Shown here: piece by piece, positions 1 through 10,700 of the stretch
How the letters are laid out: each line of letters opens with the position of its first letter
How positions within the stretch are numbered: the first letter of the stretch is position 1
Assembly (NCBI GenBank): GCA_023421505.1
Contig: JAEZTJ010000052.1
Span: forward strand, 1 to 34,390
Reading direction: 5' to 3'
DNA length: 34,390 bases
Source of the DNA: Bacillota bacterium
GTDB lineage: Bacteria > Bacillota > Clostridia > Lachnospirales > Lachnospiraceae
The notes under the pieces: generated by a model
What the model saw: the letters and a program-made list of their open reading frames with translations, nothing else
Database searches by the model: none
Told to the model about the DNA's origin: nothing
Program-made: the position numbers and the translations under genes

Positions 1-3000
1 GGTCTGCGCGGGCAATTACCGCACAATCCTTTACAGCTTCAATCCTTCTGAGCTGATTTTCTATCTCACCAAGCTCTATACGGAAGCCCCTGATCTTTAC
101 CTGTTCATCAATTCTGCCCAGATACTCGATATTACCATCTGGAAGCCATCTGGCAAGGTCACCGGTTTTATACATCTTTCCAGCTCCAAAGGGATTTACT
201 ACAAACTTCTCCTCCGTGAGCTCCGGTCTGTTTAAGTAACCTCTTGCAAGCCCGTCGCCTGTAATGCATAATTCACCCGGCACGCCTACTGCGCATAAAG
301 AAGCCTCTTGCAGGATATAGATTTTTGTATTATTGATTGGTCGGCCGATGGGTATTATATTAGGAAGGTTATTCCAGTCAGTGCACTCCCAATGACTTGC
401 GCATACGGTGGCCTCAGTAGGACCATATGCATTGATATATCGTCCCTTCAAAATTCCTTTCACCAGCGTATTAGATGCTTCAGAACCGGCTGTAATCAGT
501 ACCCTCAAATGAAGACCTGCTACCAGGACATAATAATTAGGCGGCAGCGTTGCTACTGTCACTTGCTTTTCTTTGGTATAATGCTTGAAAGCCTCCGGGT
601 CCCGAATCGTATCTCCAGATATCAAAACGAGCTCTGCACCGGTCAAAAGTGCCATAAAGATTTCCCACACGGAAGCATCAAAAACAGTATTAGAAAACTG
701 TAGTATACGGTCTTTGGAACAGATACCGAGGTTTTCTTCAAAGTAATACTTAAGGTTAACGACACCCTTATGTTCAACCATAACCCCCTTAGGTGTACCA
801 GACGTACCCGATGTATAGATCAAATAAGCCAAATCGTCAGATCGATTAATAACCTTCGGATTTTCATCCGTACCCTCCCAGTTCGTGATGTCGGCAAGAT
901 CAATTACTGATTGTTTCGTTTCTACTATACATTTATAGGTAAGCACTACCTTGGGTTTACAATCCTCCAATATATACTGTATTCTATTCTTGGGATAATC
1001 GGCATCAAGCGGTACATAAGCGGCACCGGATTTTAAGATTGCGAGAAGTCCTATTATCATCTCAGGACTGCGTTCTGCCATAATGGCAATATAATCGTTA
1101 GGTAGTATTCCCTCTTGGCGCAATCTGCCGGCTAAAATATTTGCCATTTTATTCATATAGGAATATGTAAAGTATTGTTCCTGAAAACTTACAGCTATTT
1201 TATCCGGATTTAACCTTGCCTGCTCTTCAAATAACTCCTGAATTGTTTTGCTGCGGTCATAATCATAAAAGGTATGATTAAAATCATTCAGTATGAGAGT
1301 TTTTTCAATCGCATTCGTGGTTGAAATATTGTACAGACATATCGAAGGATTCGCTATTACCTGATCGATGATATCAATATAATGGTTCAGCATGGATCTA
1401 ATACTGGACTCACGAAATTTATCCGTTTTATATTCAAATAAGATATCTAAACAGCCTTTTCTCTCAAAAATCTCAACTGTAAAGTCAAATTCCTGTTTTT
1501 GTGGAATATAATCAAGCTTTTCAATCTCTAATCCACTCATTTCAGGGGTTCTTCCATCTTCATTTTCATATATGAATACAGTATTAAAGGATTGGCGGCC
1601 AACCATATTCAAATCCTGTATAAGATTATTATAAGGATAATTCATATGGCTGAAGGTTTTTATCTCATTATCTCTTACCCATCGAAGATATTCTCCAAAA
1701 GTCATTACGCCTTTATAAAGGCTCCTAAGTGCAATCGTATTGGTAAACATACCGATATTGTTGTTAAAATTCTCGCCGTATCTAGCAGAAACCGGCGTGA
1801 GAACAGAAATATCCTCTGCAAGAGACATCTTATGAAGCAGAATATTAAATACGGATAAGAGTGCCATAAACAAGGTAACACGATTTTCCTTCGCAGTATT
1901 TTTAAATGCTTCAAATCTATCCTGCGGAATTCTGTAAGAAATAATATCGACAGCCTTCTCACAAGGCTCTGCTGATCCATCATAATAGAGTGGTATAATA
2001 CCTTCTGCGTCGTTCATATATTCCTTCCAGAATGCTTGGTCAGCGAGAAATTGTTCCGAGGTTAAATATTCCTTCTCGGCTTTAACATAATCCCTATACT
2101 GGCTTTGCAGTTCAGGCAGAGCTTCCCCGTTATAGCTTCTCAATACTTCCTGTGCAAAGATGTTCATGGAATAACCATCTGATATCATATGATGCAGATG
2201 AAAAACCAATATGGCTTTATCTATCCCCTGTTCAAAAATGATTACTTCAACAAGAGGCGCTGAGGCCAGATTGAATTTGCAGATATTCTCTGTAATCATT
2301 TGATTGATGTCATGATAGCTTTTGCCGTCAATCCTTCTTATCTTAAAATTATCAGTAGCATATACCTGCTGCTTAAAAGTATTATTTCGTACATCCATAC
2401 TTGAGCGCAGTGTCTCATGTCTTTGTATAACCTTTCTTATCGCATTTTCCAGCTTCAGAACATCAATTTTCCCTGTAACTTTACTGGCTGATATCATATC
2501 ATACGGATCTTCACCAGTAATCATGGTCTGCAGGATAAGCCTATGCTGGATTAAAGACATATCATAGCTGTAATCCCTTAAGTGATATGCATCACCGTCT
2601 GTCTCCCCTTCTTTATTATCTGTGTCTTTGCTTTTTGCCCTTCGGTTCTGATCCGGCATATCAGGATTATCATTAAAGAAACCGCTGTCTTTCATTTCAA
2701 GTGCTGTCTTTTTAACTGCCAGGATAATCTTTTCTATATCCTCATAGGAATGCTCCGTTGATAGGAACGCACTCCTTCCTTCCCAGATATATATTCCTTT
2801 TTCCAGTAATCCATAATAGAAGATTTCATACTTTTTATCGACCTTGATTCTAAAAAGCGATCCAAAATGTACGCCTTTGAAGGGTATTCCTTCTTTCACA
2901 AAGAACTCATTTATACTACTAATTAAATATTCTGTTTTTTCATTCAGTTCCTTGTACATACTGCCCTTATGACCCTCGATGTATTTCAACACAGCATTAG

Positions 3001-6000
3001 CTGCTGCCATTGCCATAGGATGATGACAAAAGGTACCTGCCACATAAGCACGCTTATCCTCAACCGGCGGCACAGACATATCCCCATAGCTCCACATGCC
3101 TCCATCCACACAGTCCATATACTTAGAGGTTCCGGTTACAACACCGATCGGCATACCACCACCCAGTACTTTACCATAGGTTACTAGATCCGCCTTTACA
3201 CCAAAGAATTCCTGTGCACCTCCCAATGCGATTCTGAAACCTGTTATAACCTCATCGAAGATTAATGCAATATCATTATCTGCTGTGACCTCTCTCAGTT
3301 TATGTAAGAATTCCCGCGGTTGAAGCTCAGGCTTACGACTCTGTACGCTTTCCACCAAAACAGCGGAGATTTCATCCGCGTGCTGTTCAATATATCTTAG
3401 CGAGGAAGCTTTGTCATAGCTTAATAAAACCAAATCCTTTACATTATTCTCGGTTATGCCTGGAGCCATTGGGATCGATGTAATAGCTCCCTCGTCATAA
3501 TAGGGTATACCAAGGAAGCCATCATAGGTTCCATGATAGGCTCCTGTAAAATATACTATCTTATTCTTACCATTTGTTGCCCGTGCAATCCTTATCGCAT
3601 TCATATTAGCTTCCGTACCTGTATTACAAAAAAATACTCGTTCTGTTTGTGTCAGCTGCGCGATTTGTCTTGCCACTTCCCCTGCGAGCAGGTTCATCGG
3701 TCCAAGAGGGAAACCAGTATCTATTTCCTGCCTAAGTGCTTCTGTTATAAATTCCGGTGCATGTCCAAACAAATTTACGCCAAAGCCCATGGTTATATCA
3801 ATGAACTCATTCCCATCAACATCGTAGATTTTGGAACCTATGCCCTTTTCCGCTACAAGTAGATAGATCATCTCTTTAAGCTGCAATGTAAAACCGGCAG
3901 AATTTCTAGCGCTTGCATGTACCTGCTTATATTTTGCTGTTAATTCTTTAGACTTTTTAGTAAGTGAGGTATATTTCTGTTCAATTTTCTTTATATACTC
4001 CTCCATTAATTTCTGCATCGGCGTGCTCACAGTCAAATCCGCCTTATGGTATGGAATATAATAATCTGTAGTTACAGCCGGAGGGCTTTCCAAAATGCTA
4101 AATGTCTTTACTGTATTATTCTTATTTATTACTCTTTCGGCCATTAATGAAATGGGTGTACTTGTGCCGCTTGTTTTCCTAATATCAAATGTTAAGCTTT
4201 CCAGCAGTTCATTCTGTTTTTTCATGATTTCAAACTGCTGATTAAAAATTTCTTTTAGAGTATCAAAATTAGAGGCTCCATTGGTAACAAGGTAATCCCG
4301 GCCTTTATGATCCTTCTCTGGTAGCTGCTCATTTGTAAGCTCTACCAAAGAAGCGTCGTCTTCTATTATATTTTCTGGAATGACAGGACTGTTATCGCTA
4401 ATATAAGCGGCAAGCTTCTCAAGTGTATTAAGTGATGTGAATAATTGATCTATTGCGATTTCAATCCGGTACTTAGTTGTGATCTGCTTACTGAGTGACA
4501 TCATAATCAGTGAATCAAGACCAAATTCAAATAACTCAGCATCATCTTTAATCTCATTGAATTCAAGTCCTGCTGCAAGCTGTATCATTCCTTTTAAATC
4601 ATCTAAGACTTTTTTCTTCCTATCGATTATTATTTCACTAACACCATATATTTCTTTCACGTTTTTCTCTCTACTCCTACTTATATCCGATTGACTGTTT
4701 TCATCTTCTTTCTTAACTGTTCTGTTTTCCATATCCAAAGCATAGGACACATCATTTGTAACTAATCTTTTTGTCTCCTTCCAGAACACCTTTCTGCAGA
4801 AGCTATATCCCGGAATATTAACCTGGTGTACATTATAGTTACTGAAAAATTCATGAAAGTTAATCTCTAAACCTCTTAAATACAGACTCCGCAGCGAATT
4901 CATTAACTGTTGATATTCACCTACACCATGCCTTAAAGAAGGAAGATACACCGCCTTATCATCCGGCTTAACACACTGAGAGGCCAAGCCACACAGCGTG
5001 GCTGTTCCACCTATCTCAAGATAAACATTCGCTCCCGCATTTTCTGCACTTAAAATTGCACTCATAAAATCAATCTTTTTTGAAAGATGACTCGCCCAAT
5101 ATCCTGCATTTCCAGCCGATTCTCTGGAACAGACTTTACCGGTAACAGAGGATATCATTGGAAGCTTATAATCCTTAAATTCGATTGAGCTAAGTTCTTT
5201 TGCAAACTCTTTTTCATATTTTGCAATGATTTTATTGTGATAAGGACGATTGATGTGAAGGTCATTGATAAATACACGTTTCCTCGCATGCAGGTGCTTC
5301 ACTACCTCATCTACCTCATCGCATAATCCTGAAATAGTTACATTAAGCGGAGAATTAATTGCTGCAATTTCAACAGAAGTACAATTGCTCTCATCAATTG
5401 CCATTCCAACAGAAGCTGCATCGGCAACAATACCAATCATCTTACCTTCAAGGTCGATTGCTTCCATGAGCTCACTTCTTATTGAGATCATTTTTGCGGC
5501 ACAGTCAAGAGAAAATAAACCTGCAGTACACGCAGCGGCATATTCACCAACACTATGACCAATTACAAGATCAGGCTTAATCCCCATGCTTTCCCATTGC
5601 TTAACAAGTGCATATTCCACTGAAAAGATGATGGGTTGTGAATAGAAGGGCTTACGTAAGGTTGCTTCGTCACCATGAAATATACTATCTTTTATCGATA
5701 TCTTAAGGTACTTGCTAAACAGTGCCTCACATTCTTCCAGTGCCGTTCTGAATACAATTGAATGATCATATAACTCTTTGGCTATGCCCCCATAGATCGA
5801 GCCTTGTCCTGCAAAAAGAAAGACCACCTTATTCTTCGTATTCTTAACATAACCGGTGCTGCTTTCATATATTTGTTCATTATCAATTGCCTGCTGTATT
5901 GCTCTTGTTATCTCATCCTTATTTTCACCGATAACTGCAAACCGGTAATCATGACTACTTCTGGTTTTAATTGTGCTATATGCGATATCCTCCAGTCTTA

Positions 6001-7501
6001 AATCAGAATTCTGAATATAATTTAACATAGCAGATAGCGATTCCTGTAAAGATTGTTGATTCTTTGCTGAAAGAGTCACCATGCTTACAGGTAAAGCCTC
6101 GAGTGCAGCTTCTTCAGCCTTTTTTTCAGGAGCATAATCCTGTAATATCACATGGACTAACGTCCCGCTTATTCCGAAGGAATTAATTCCTGCCAGACGC
6201 TTTCCTTTTTCCTTATTCCAATCCCGTAATTCGGTAACCGCTTCTAATTTGTTCCAATCTATATTTTTATTTGGATTTTTTAAATTTATCGTTGGAGGAA
6301 GCTGCCCATGTCTCATAGCAAGCAGCACCTTAATCAGTCCGGCTATTCCAGCCGCAGCTGCAAGATGTCCAATATTTGATTTTACTGATCCGATAAGTAA
6401 CGGCTTACTGCGTCTCTTGAACGCACCGCACAAGGCCTGGCATTCGATCAAATCTCCTAGTACAGTTCCAGCACCATGTGCTTCAATATAATCAATGTCA
6501 TCTACGGAAACATCAGCTTCTTTTAGAGCCGCTTCAATAACATGCTGCTCTGCCGCACCATTTGGCGCGTAGAAGCCATTTGTTCTTCCATCATGTCCCA
6601 TTGAACTTCCCTTTATAATCGCTTCAATCGTATTATTATCCTTAACAGCATCCTCAAGTCTTTTTAGGATAATAAATGCACAGCCTTCACCACGGCCAAA
6701 GCCATCTGCCGCTTCATCGAAGGTCTTGCATCTTCCGTCCGCTGACAAGCCATTAAACTGTGATAAACCGATATAAGCCTCCGGCCCGGTCATAAGATTA
6801 ATCCCACCTACCAGTGCCATATCACATTCATGCTTTTTTAAGCTTTCTACCGCAAGACACAATGCGCTCAAGGAAGAGGAACATGCCGTATCGCACATAA
6901 TAGCAGGACCTTTGAAATCATAAAAATAGGATACTCTTCCCGGCATGGCATGCCGCGAAACTCCCATTAAGGAATACGGTGTAATGGTAGCTGGTGAAAG
7001 CGTTACCATCTCAGCACCGACATACTCAAAGGAATCAGATCCAATAAATACACCGGTCTTGCTTCCTCTCAGCTTCTCGATATTAAGTCCCGCCTTCTCC
7101 AATGCATCCCAGGACATTTCAAGTATAAAACGCTGCTGAGGATCAATTGAAATTGCCTCAATTGCTGAAATTTCGAAATGAATATTATCAAAGCTTTTTA
7201 CATCTGCTTCAATAAAGCTGCCATACCTTGTATACGTTTTTCCTCGAGTTTGTTTTATTTCAGAATAATACTGATCTATATCAAAACGGTCCTTCTTTAT
7301 CTCGGTAACTGCGTCATAACCTTCAGCTAGCCGTTCCCAAAACAGTTCAGCACTGTCTGCACCACCAGGAAAACAGCAGTGGCAGCCTATGATTGCAATA
7401 TCCTCTTTTTTACTATTTATCTTAAGCTGCTCATCAAGTTCATTAATTTTTCTAAGCGCTTTTTTCAGCGTACTCTTATACTTTTCGATTTCATTTTCCA
7501 T
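1..7501 (-). CDS. Hybrid PKS-NRPS with in-line aminotransferase (KS-AT-ACP-AMT-C-A..., 3' part outside window)
   Basis: An open frame runs from the ATG at 7501 to the left edge, about 2500 codons without a stop, so the C-terminus is missing. Landmarks: ketosynthase (residues ~30-455, nucleophile in DTACSS, Cys207; NIGHL motif), acyltransferase (GHSVGEY, Ser650), acyl carrier (GLDSL, Ser997), class III PLP aminotransferase (IFDEVITGFR, then TYGK with Lys1444), condensation domain (HHMISDG, second His 1771), and adenylation domain (YTSGTSGTPKG, NAYGPTE, KTGDLARW), cut after its core. Module 2 has no ketoreductase, so a beta-keto thioester should reach the aminotransferase and become a beta-amine, as in the MycA/ItuA and McyE families. 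The adenylation pocket reads D-A-W-T-I-A-A-V-C in GrsA numbering, a phenylalanine-type code. GAAGGG lies ~8 bases upstream of the start. It follows the 2493-residue synthase after a 238-base gap and presumably receives its chain. Odd points are HGAGT in the KS and RPYH in the AT. Confidence 0.95.
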   Translation of the reverse strand, partial: MENEIEKYKSTLKKALRKINELDEQLKINSKKEDIAIIGCHCCFPGGADSAELFWERLAEGYDAVTEIKKDRFDIDQYYSEIKQTRGKTYTRYGSFIEADVKSFDNIHFEISAIEAISIDPQQRFILEMSWDALEKAGLNIEKLRGSKTGVFIGSDSFEYVGAEMVTLSPATITPYSLMGVSRHAMPGRVSYFYDFKGPAIMCDTACSSSLSALCLAVESLKKHECDMALVGGINLMTGPEAYIGLSQFNGLSADGRCKTFDEAADGFGRGEGCAFIILKRLEDAVKDNNTIEAIIKGSSMGHDGRTNGFYAPNGAAEQHVIEAALKEADVSVDDIDYIEAHGAGTVLGDLIECQALCGAFKRRSKPLLIGSVKSNIGHLAAAAGIAGLIKVLLAMRHGQLPPTINLKNPNKNIDWNKLEAVTELRDWNKEKGKRLAGINSFGISGTLVHVILQDYAPEKKAEEAALEALPVSMVTLSAKNQQSLQESLSAMLNYIQNSDLRLEDIAYSTIKTRSSHDYRFAVIGENKDEITRAIQQAIDNEQIYESSTGYVKNTKNKVVFLFAGQGSIYGGIAKELYDHSIVFRTALEECEALFSKYLKISIKDSIFHGDEATLRKPFYSQPIIFSVEYALVKQWESMGIKPDLVIGHSVGEYAAACTAGLFSLDCAAKMISIRSELMEAIDLEGKMIGIVADAASVGMAIDESNCTSVEIAAINSPLNVTISGLCDEVDEVVKHLHARKRVFINDLHINRPYHNKIIAKYEKEFAKELSSIEFKDYKLPMISSVTGKVCSRESAGNAGYWASHLSKKIDFMSAILSAENAGANVYLEIGGTATLCGLASQCVKPDDKAVYLPSLRHGVGEYQQLMNSLRSLYLRGLEINFHEFFSNYNVHQVNIPGYSFCRKVFWKETKRLVTNDVSYALDMENRTVKKEDENSQSDISRSREKNVKEIYGVSEIIIDRKKKVLDDLKGMIQLAAGLEFNEIKDDAELFEFGLDSLIMMSLSKQITTKYRIEIAIDQLFTSLNTLEKLAAYISDNSPVIPENIIEDDASLVELTNEQLPEKDHKGRDYLVTNGASNFDTLKEIFNQQFEIMKKQNELLESLTFDIRKTSGTSTPISLMAERVINKNNTVKTFSILESPPAVTTDYYIPYHKADLTVSTPMQKLMEEYIKKIEQKYTSLTKKSKELTAKYKQVHASARNSAGFTLQLKEMIYLLVAEKGIGSKIYDVDGNEFIDITMGFGVNLFGHAPEFITEALRQEIDTGFPLGPMNLLAGEVARQIAQLTQTERVFFCNTGTEANMNAIRIARATNGKNKIVYFTGAYHGTYDGFLGIPYYDEGAITSIPMAPGITENNVKDLVLLSYDKASSLRYIEQHADEISAVLVESVQSRKPELQPREFLHKLREVTADNDIALIFDEVITGFRIALGGAQEFFGVKADLVTYGKVLGGGMPIGVVTGTSKYMDCVDGGMWSYGDMSVPPVEDKRAYVAGTFCHHPMAMAAANAVLKYIEGHKGSMYKELNEKTEYLISSINEFFVKEGIPFKGVHFGSLFRIKVDKKYEIFYYGLLEKGIYIWEGRSAFLSTEHSYEDIEKIILAVKKTALEMKDSGFFNDNPDMPDQNRRAKSKDTDNKEGETDGDAYHLRDYSYDMSLIQHRLILQTMITGEDPYDMISASKVTGKIDVLKLENAIRKVIQRHETLRSSMDVRNNTFKQQVYATDNFKIRRIDGKSYHDINQMITENICKFNLASAPLVEVIIFEQGIDKAILVFHLHHMISDGYSMNIFAQEVLRSYNGEALPELQSQYRDYVKAEKEYLTSEQFLADQAFWKEYMNDAEGIIPLYYDGSAEPCEKAVDIISYRIPQDRFEAFKNTAKENRVTLFMALLSVFNILLHKMSLAEDISVLTPVSARYGENFNNNIGMFTNTIALRSLYKGVMTFGEYLRWVRDNEIKTFSHMNYPYNNLIQDLNMVGRQSFNTVFIYENEDGRTPEMSGLEIEKLDYIPQKQEFDFTVEIFERKGCLDILFEYKTDKFRESSIRSMLNHYIDIIDQVIANPSICLYNISTTNAIEKTLILNDFNHTFYDYDRSKTIQELFEEQARLNPDKIAVSFQEQYFTYSYMNKMANILAGRLRQEGILPNDYIAIMAERSPEMIIGLLAILKSGAAYVPLDADYPKNRIQYILEDCKPKVVLTYKCIVETKQSVIDLADITNWEGTDENPKVINRSDDLAYLIYTSGTSGTPKGVMVEHKGVVNLKYYFEENLGICSKDRILQFSNTVFDASVWEIFMALLTGAELVLISGDTIRDPEAFKHYTKEKQVTVATLPPNYYVLVAGLHLRVLITAGSEASNTLVKGILKGRYINAYGPTEATVCASHWECTDWNNLPNIIPIGRPINNTKIYILQEASLCAVGVPGELCITGDGLARGYLNRPELTEEKFVVNPFGAGKMYKTGDLARWLPDGNIEYLGRIDEQVKIRGFRIELGEIENQLRRIEAVKDCAVIARAD

Positions 7502-7579
7502 TTCATACACCCTTCAAATATCCTGATTACAAATTCGGTTAAAAGTATTTTTGCTTTAAACGCTAATTTTTAATTTGTT

Positions 7580-7648
7580 AAATACAAATCACCTTTCCTC
7601 TATCGCAAATTTTATCATCTACGCCTATAGTAAAGGTGATTTGTATTT
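7580..7648. repeat. Perfect 17-bp inverted repeat between the two synthase genes
   Basis: AAATACAAATCACCTTT at 7580-7596 is exactly mirrored at 7632-7648, separated by 35 bases. It lies in the 238-base gap between the stop of the upstream synthase (7740) and the start of the downstream one (7501). As RNA it would form a strong 17-pair stem ending ~80 bases before the next start codon. No clean U-run follows the second arm on the minus transcript, so it is not a textbook terminator. It could be an mRNA processing or stabilising stem, an attenuator, or the termini of a very small 69-bp element. Apart from this repeat I see only the ribosome binding site in the gap. Confidence 0.8.
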
Positions 7649-7739
7649 TTAGTATACTGACGCAATCGATGGCAAAACAGGCAGTACAGTTTACCTAATG
7701 TCATTGTGTCAGTAACTAGTCCACTTATGAATAAATATA

Positions 7740-10700
7740 TTACTTCGTGATTTCTCGGATATCTGATAAGAGATCACTTGTACTGATATAGGTATTATCC
7801 TCCTCCTGGTTGAAAAGAATCTCATTTACCAGATAGTCAGTAACCAGTTCTATCGTCGGATAATTGAACAGGATAGAAACATCAATATTGATACCGAATT
7901 TTTCATTGATTGCACTTCTGATAGAAAACATCATAAGCGAATCAGATCCCATTTCACGGAAGGTTGTATCACTTAAAGGAGCATGCTCTAAATCAAACCC
8001 CATTACCTTGCAGCAAATCATTTGAATTTTTTTAATAATATACTCTTTCTTTTCAGCATCTGATAGTGCCTTCAGTTCTTCCATAATCTCAGTGGTATCG
8101 GTTTCAATAGCGGCTGCATACTCAGTTTTCATTTCGCTTACAAGAGAAAGGAATTCTTCTTTTCCCGTACCTGATAGTGTCCCGCTTAATACTTCCAGAT
8201 TAAGATCAGCTATAATCAGATTTTTATTAGGTCTTCTAAAAAATTCAGTTATGATCTCACTTCCGGTATCCTGCGAAATATATGACATACCCATAGCATT
8301 TATATTCTGTGCTGTAACTTCATTGGTTAATGCCATGCCGCCTCCCTGCCAAGGTCCCCAGCAGAAGGTATAGCCGGCAGTACCATTTTGCCATAAATAA
8401 TCAGTAAAAGTGTTCATAAACGAATTGGCCGCTGCATAATTACTCTGACCAATATTTCCAAGAATTGATGCGATTGAGGAAACCATAATAAAGAAATCAA
8501 GCTTATTATCCTTCACTAATTTGTATAGATTGATCGTGCCTCTTATTTTTGGTTCAAGAACCTTCTCAAAGCTCTCCCAATCATGTTCAAGCATCATCTT
8601 ATCATTCAGCACCCCAGCCGCATGGATCACACCATTAATGCTTACAATTGACCCATTTAAAGATTCAAGTGCGTTCTTTAAACTGTCATACTTGCTGACA
8701 TCAGCATAGAGAAGCTCAATATCAGCTCCGGCTGCTTTCAGTTCGTTGATCTTTTGAAGGCTTTTTTCTGCAGGCTGTTTTCTTCCTAATAATACAAATT
8801 TATGTACTCCGAGCTTCATCAAACTTTCAACATAAACAAGTCCCAACATGCCAGTACCACCGGTAATCAAATACTTCGCATTCTCTGATATGGTAATAGG
8901 CAGCATGACATTTTCATTATTCTTAATAAAATCCGAATGTTTCATTAATCTGCCGGCATATCTTTTCTTGCTGTCTCTAATACATATTTCCTGTACATCA
9001 TGGGCAAGAATCTCTGTAACAACTCTATCTATTCCTTTTTCAAAGCAATAGTCATCAATATCAAGTATTCCATCATACATCTTGGAAAATTCCATGCTAA
9101 ATACTTTGCACAAACCCCATAAGGAAGACTGTAAAAGCTGGCTGACAGAATTATCCTTTGTATACTGAGTATTTCTTGTTATAATCTTAAGTCTGCACTT
9201 GGAATAATATCCTAGCTCGCTTAGCTTTTGAATAAGATTTAGTAAGGAATGTAGGTCAGACATATCATCACTACTGATCTCCATTACCTCTAAGTCATTT
9301 ACACAGCAATACACAAAATTAACCTGTGTTTCTTTCATTGTATTTTCAATTGCTTTTAATAGTTTTACAGCATTTTCTTCTGACGATAGATTTACCTTAT
9401 AGGAATTTTCATCAAGCTTTTCATAGGAATCACTTCTTAACACGGATATTGCAGCATATCCCTTTGCGGTAAGCTTACTGCAGATCTCTCTTCCAAATCT
9501 CTCATTATCAGAGATTATAACCATTACCTCAGCCTTAGAATTATTCTGAGGTAAAGCAATAAGCTCCTCATTGATAAAGCTGCTATGATAATACATATGT
9601 CCATGACCATTTCTGGTTTCTCTTAGGAGATTATCTCTGTTGGTAAGCTTACCCATGAAATTGGACACTTCCATCATAAGTTCACCCTTCTCATTAAAGA
9701 CTACAACATCTCCAACAAGAAAATCATCCATTAGATTAGAAACGGTATAGCACCATAATTTTTCAAACTTCCTGTAGTTATAGCTTAATTTTCCGATAAA
9801 GTAGGGGATCGTTACTCGTGTTCCATCATCCTTCATACCGACACGAGTCAGAACATCCCAGAATAATGTAACAAATACAGAATCAACAACACCCGGATAT
9901 ATTTCATATATTTCCAAATTTGGTACGGATTTTAATGGTTCAATCTCACAGATACACTTGTCATCATCCACGATAGCTTTAGTAATTCTTGAGAAGCTCT
10001 CACCCAATCTAAAACCTGATTTACGCATCAGGCTATAGACTGTCTGCTCATCCCCTTTTTTAAATTCCATATTCTCAAGCTTATTCACATCAGCAGCTCT
10101 GCCATTTCCAAAAAATTCATTGGATACAGCGAATTTTCCGGTGGAATGGGTAAGCCATTTATGATCGGATGCTTCAAAGCCTTTACTATAGATATTGAAC
10201 CTCGAAGCTTTATTATCATTATCGAGGCAAATCTGAGCAATACGCTGCTCATCGTCAACTGCTGACAAAGGTACCCTGAATTCGATTTCCTCCAAAGTGC
10301 AGCTTGCCGGAGCTTTTGTTTTTAAAAGAGCAGAAAGGATCATGGAAACATAGGCTGCTGCAGGTGAAATTGGTACATTAAAAATAATATGATCTTTCAT
10401 AAAATAAGGGTCAGTACCGGTAAATTTTCTTTGGAATATCACCTTATTATCTAGGCACGGAGATTCAATTAGCTGTCCGAGGAAAGGATCTTCCTTTACA
10501 ACACTGTCTGATGCAGTTCCTCTATCATATTTCATTTCTTTCCAATAAACAGACTTATCGTATACATAGCCTGGAAGCTTTACCTTCTTCCAATCCTGAT
10601 TCCCTTTGAACCAGATTTTATCCCAGTCAAGATCTACGCCTGCAGCATACAGATGTGCAATACTATCTGCAAGCTGTCTAGCGTCCTCCGCTTTTTTGTT

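Noticed and set aside
308..703. Plus-strand frames of 60-130 codons throughout 1-15 kb
   Set aside because: They lie opposite the synthase domains, have no ribosome binding sites and no recognisable motifs; the minus frame is continuous and full of family motifs.
7580..7648. Terminator between the two synthase genes
   Set aside because: The stem is strong but lacks a U-run on the minus strand, and stopping transcription there would silence the downstream synthase.
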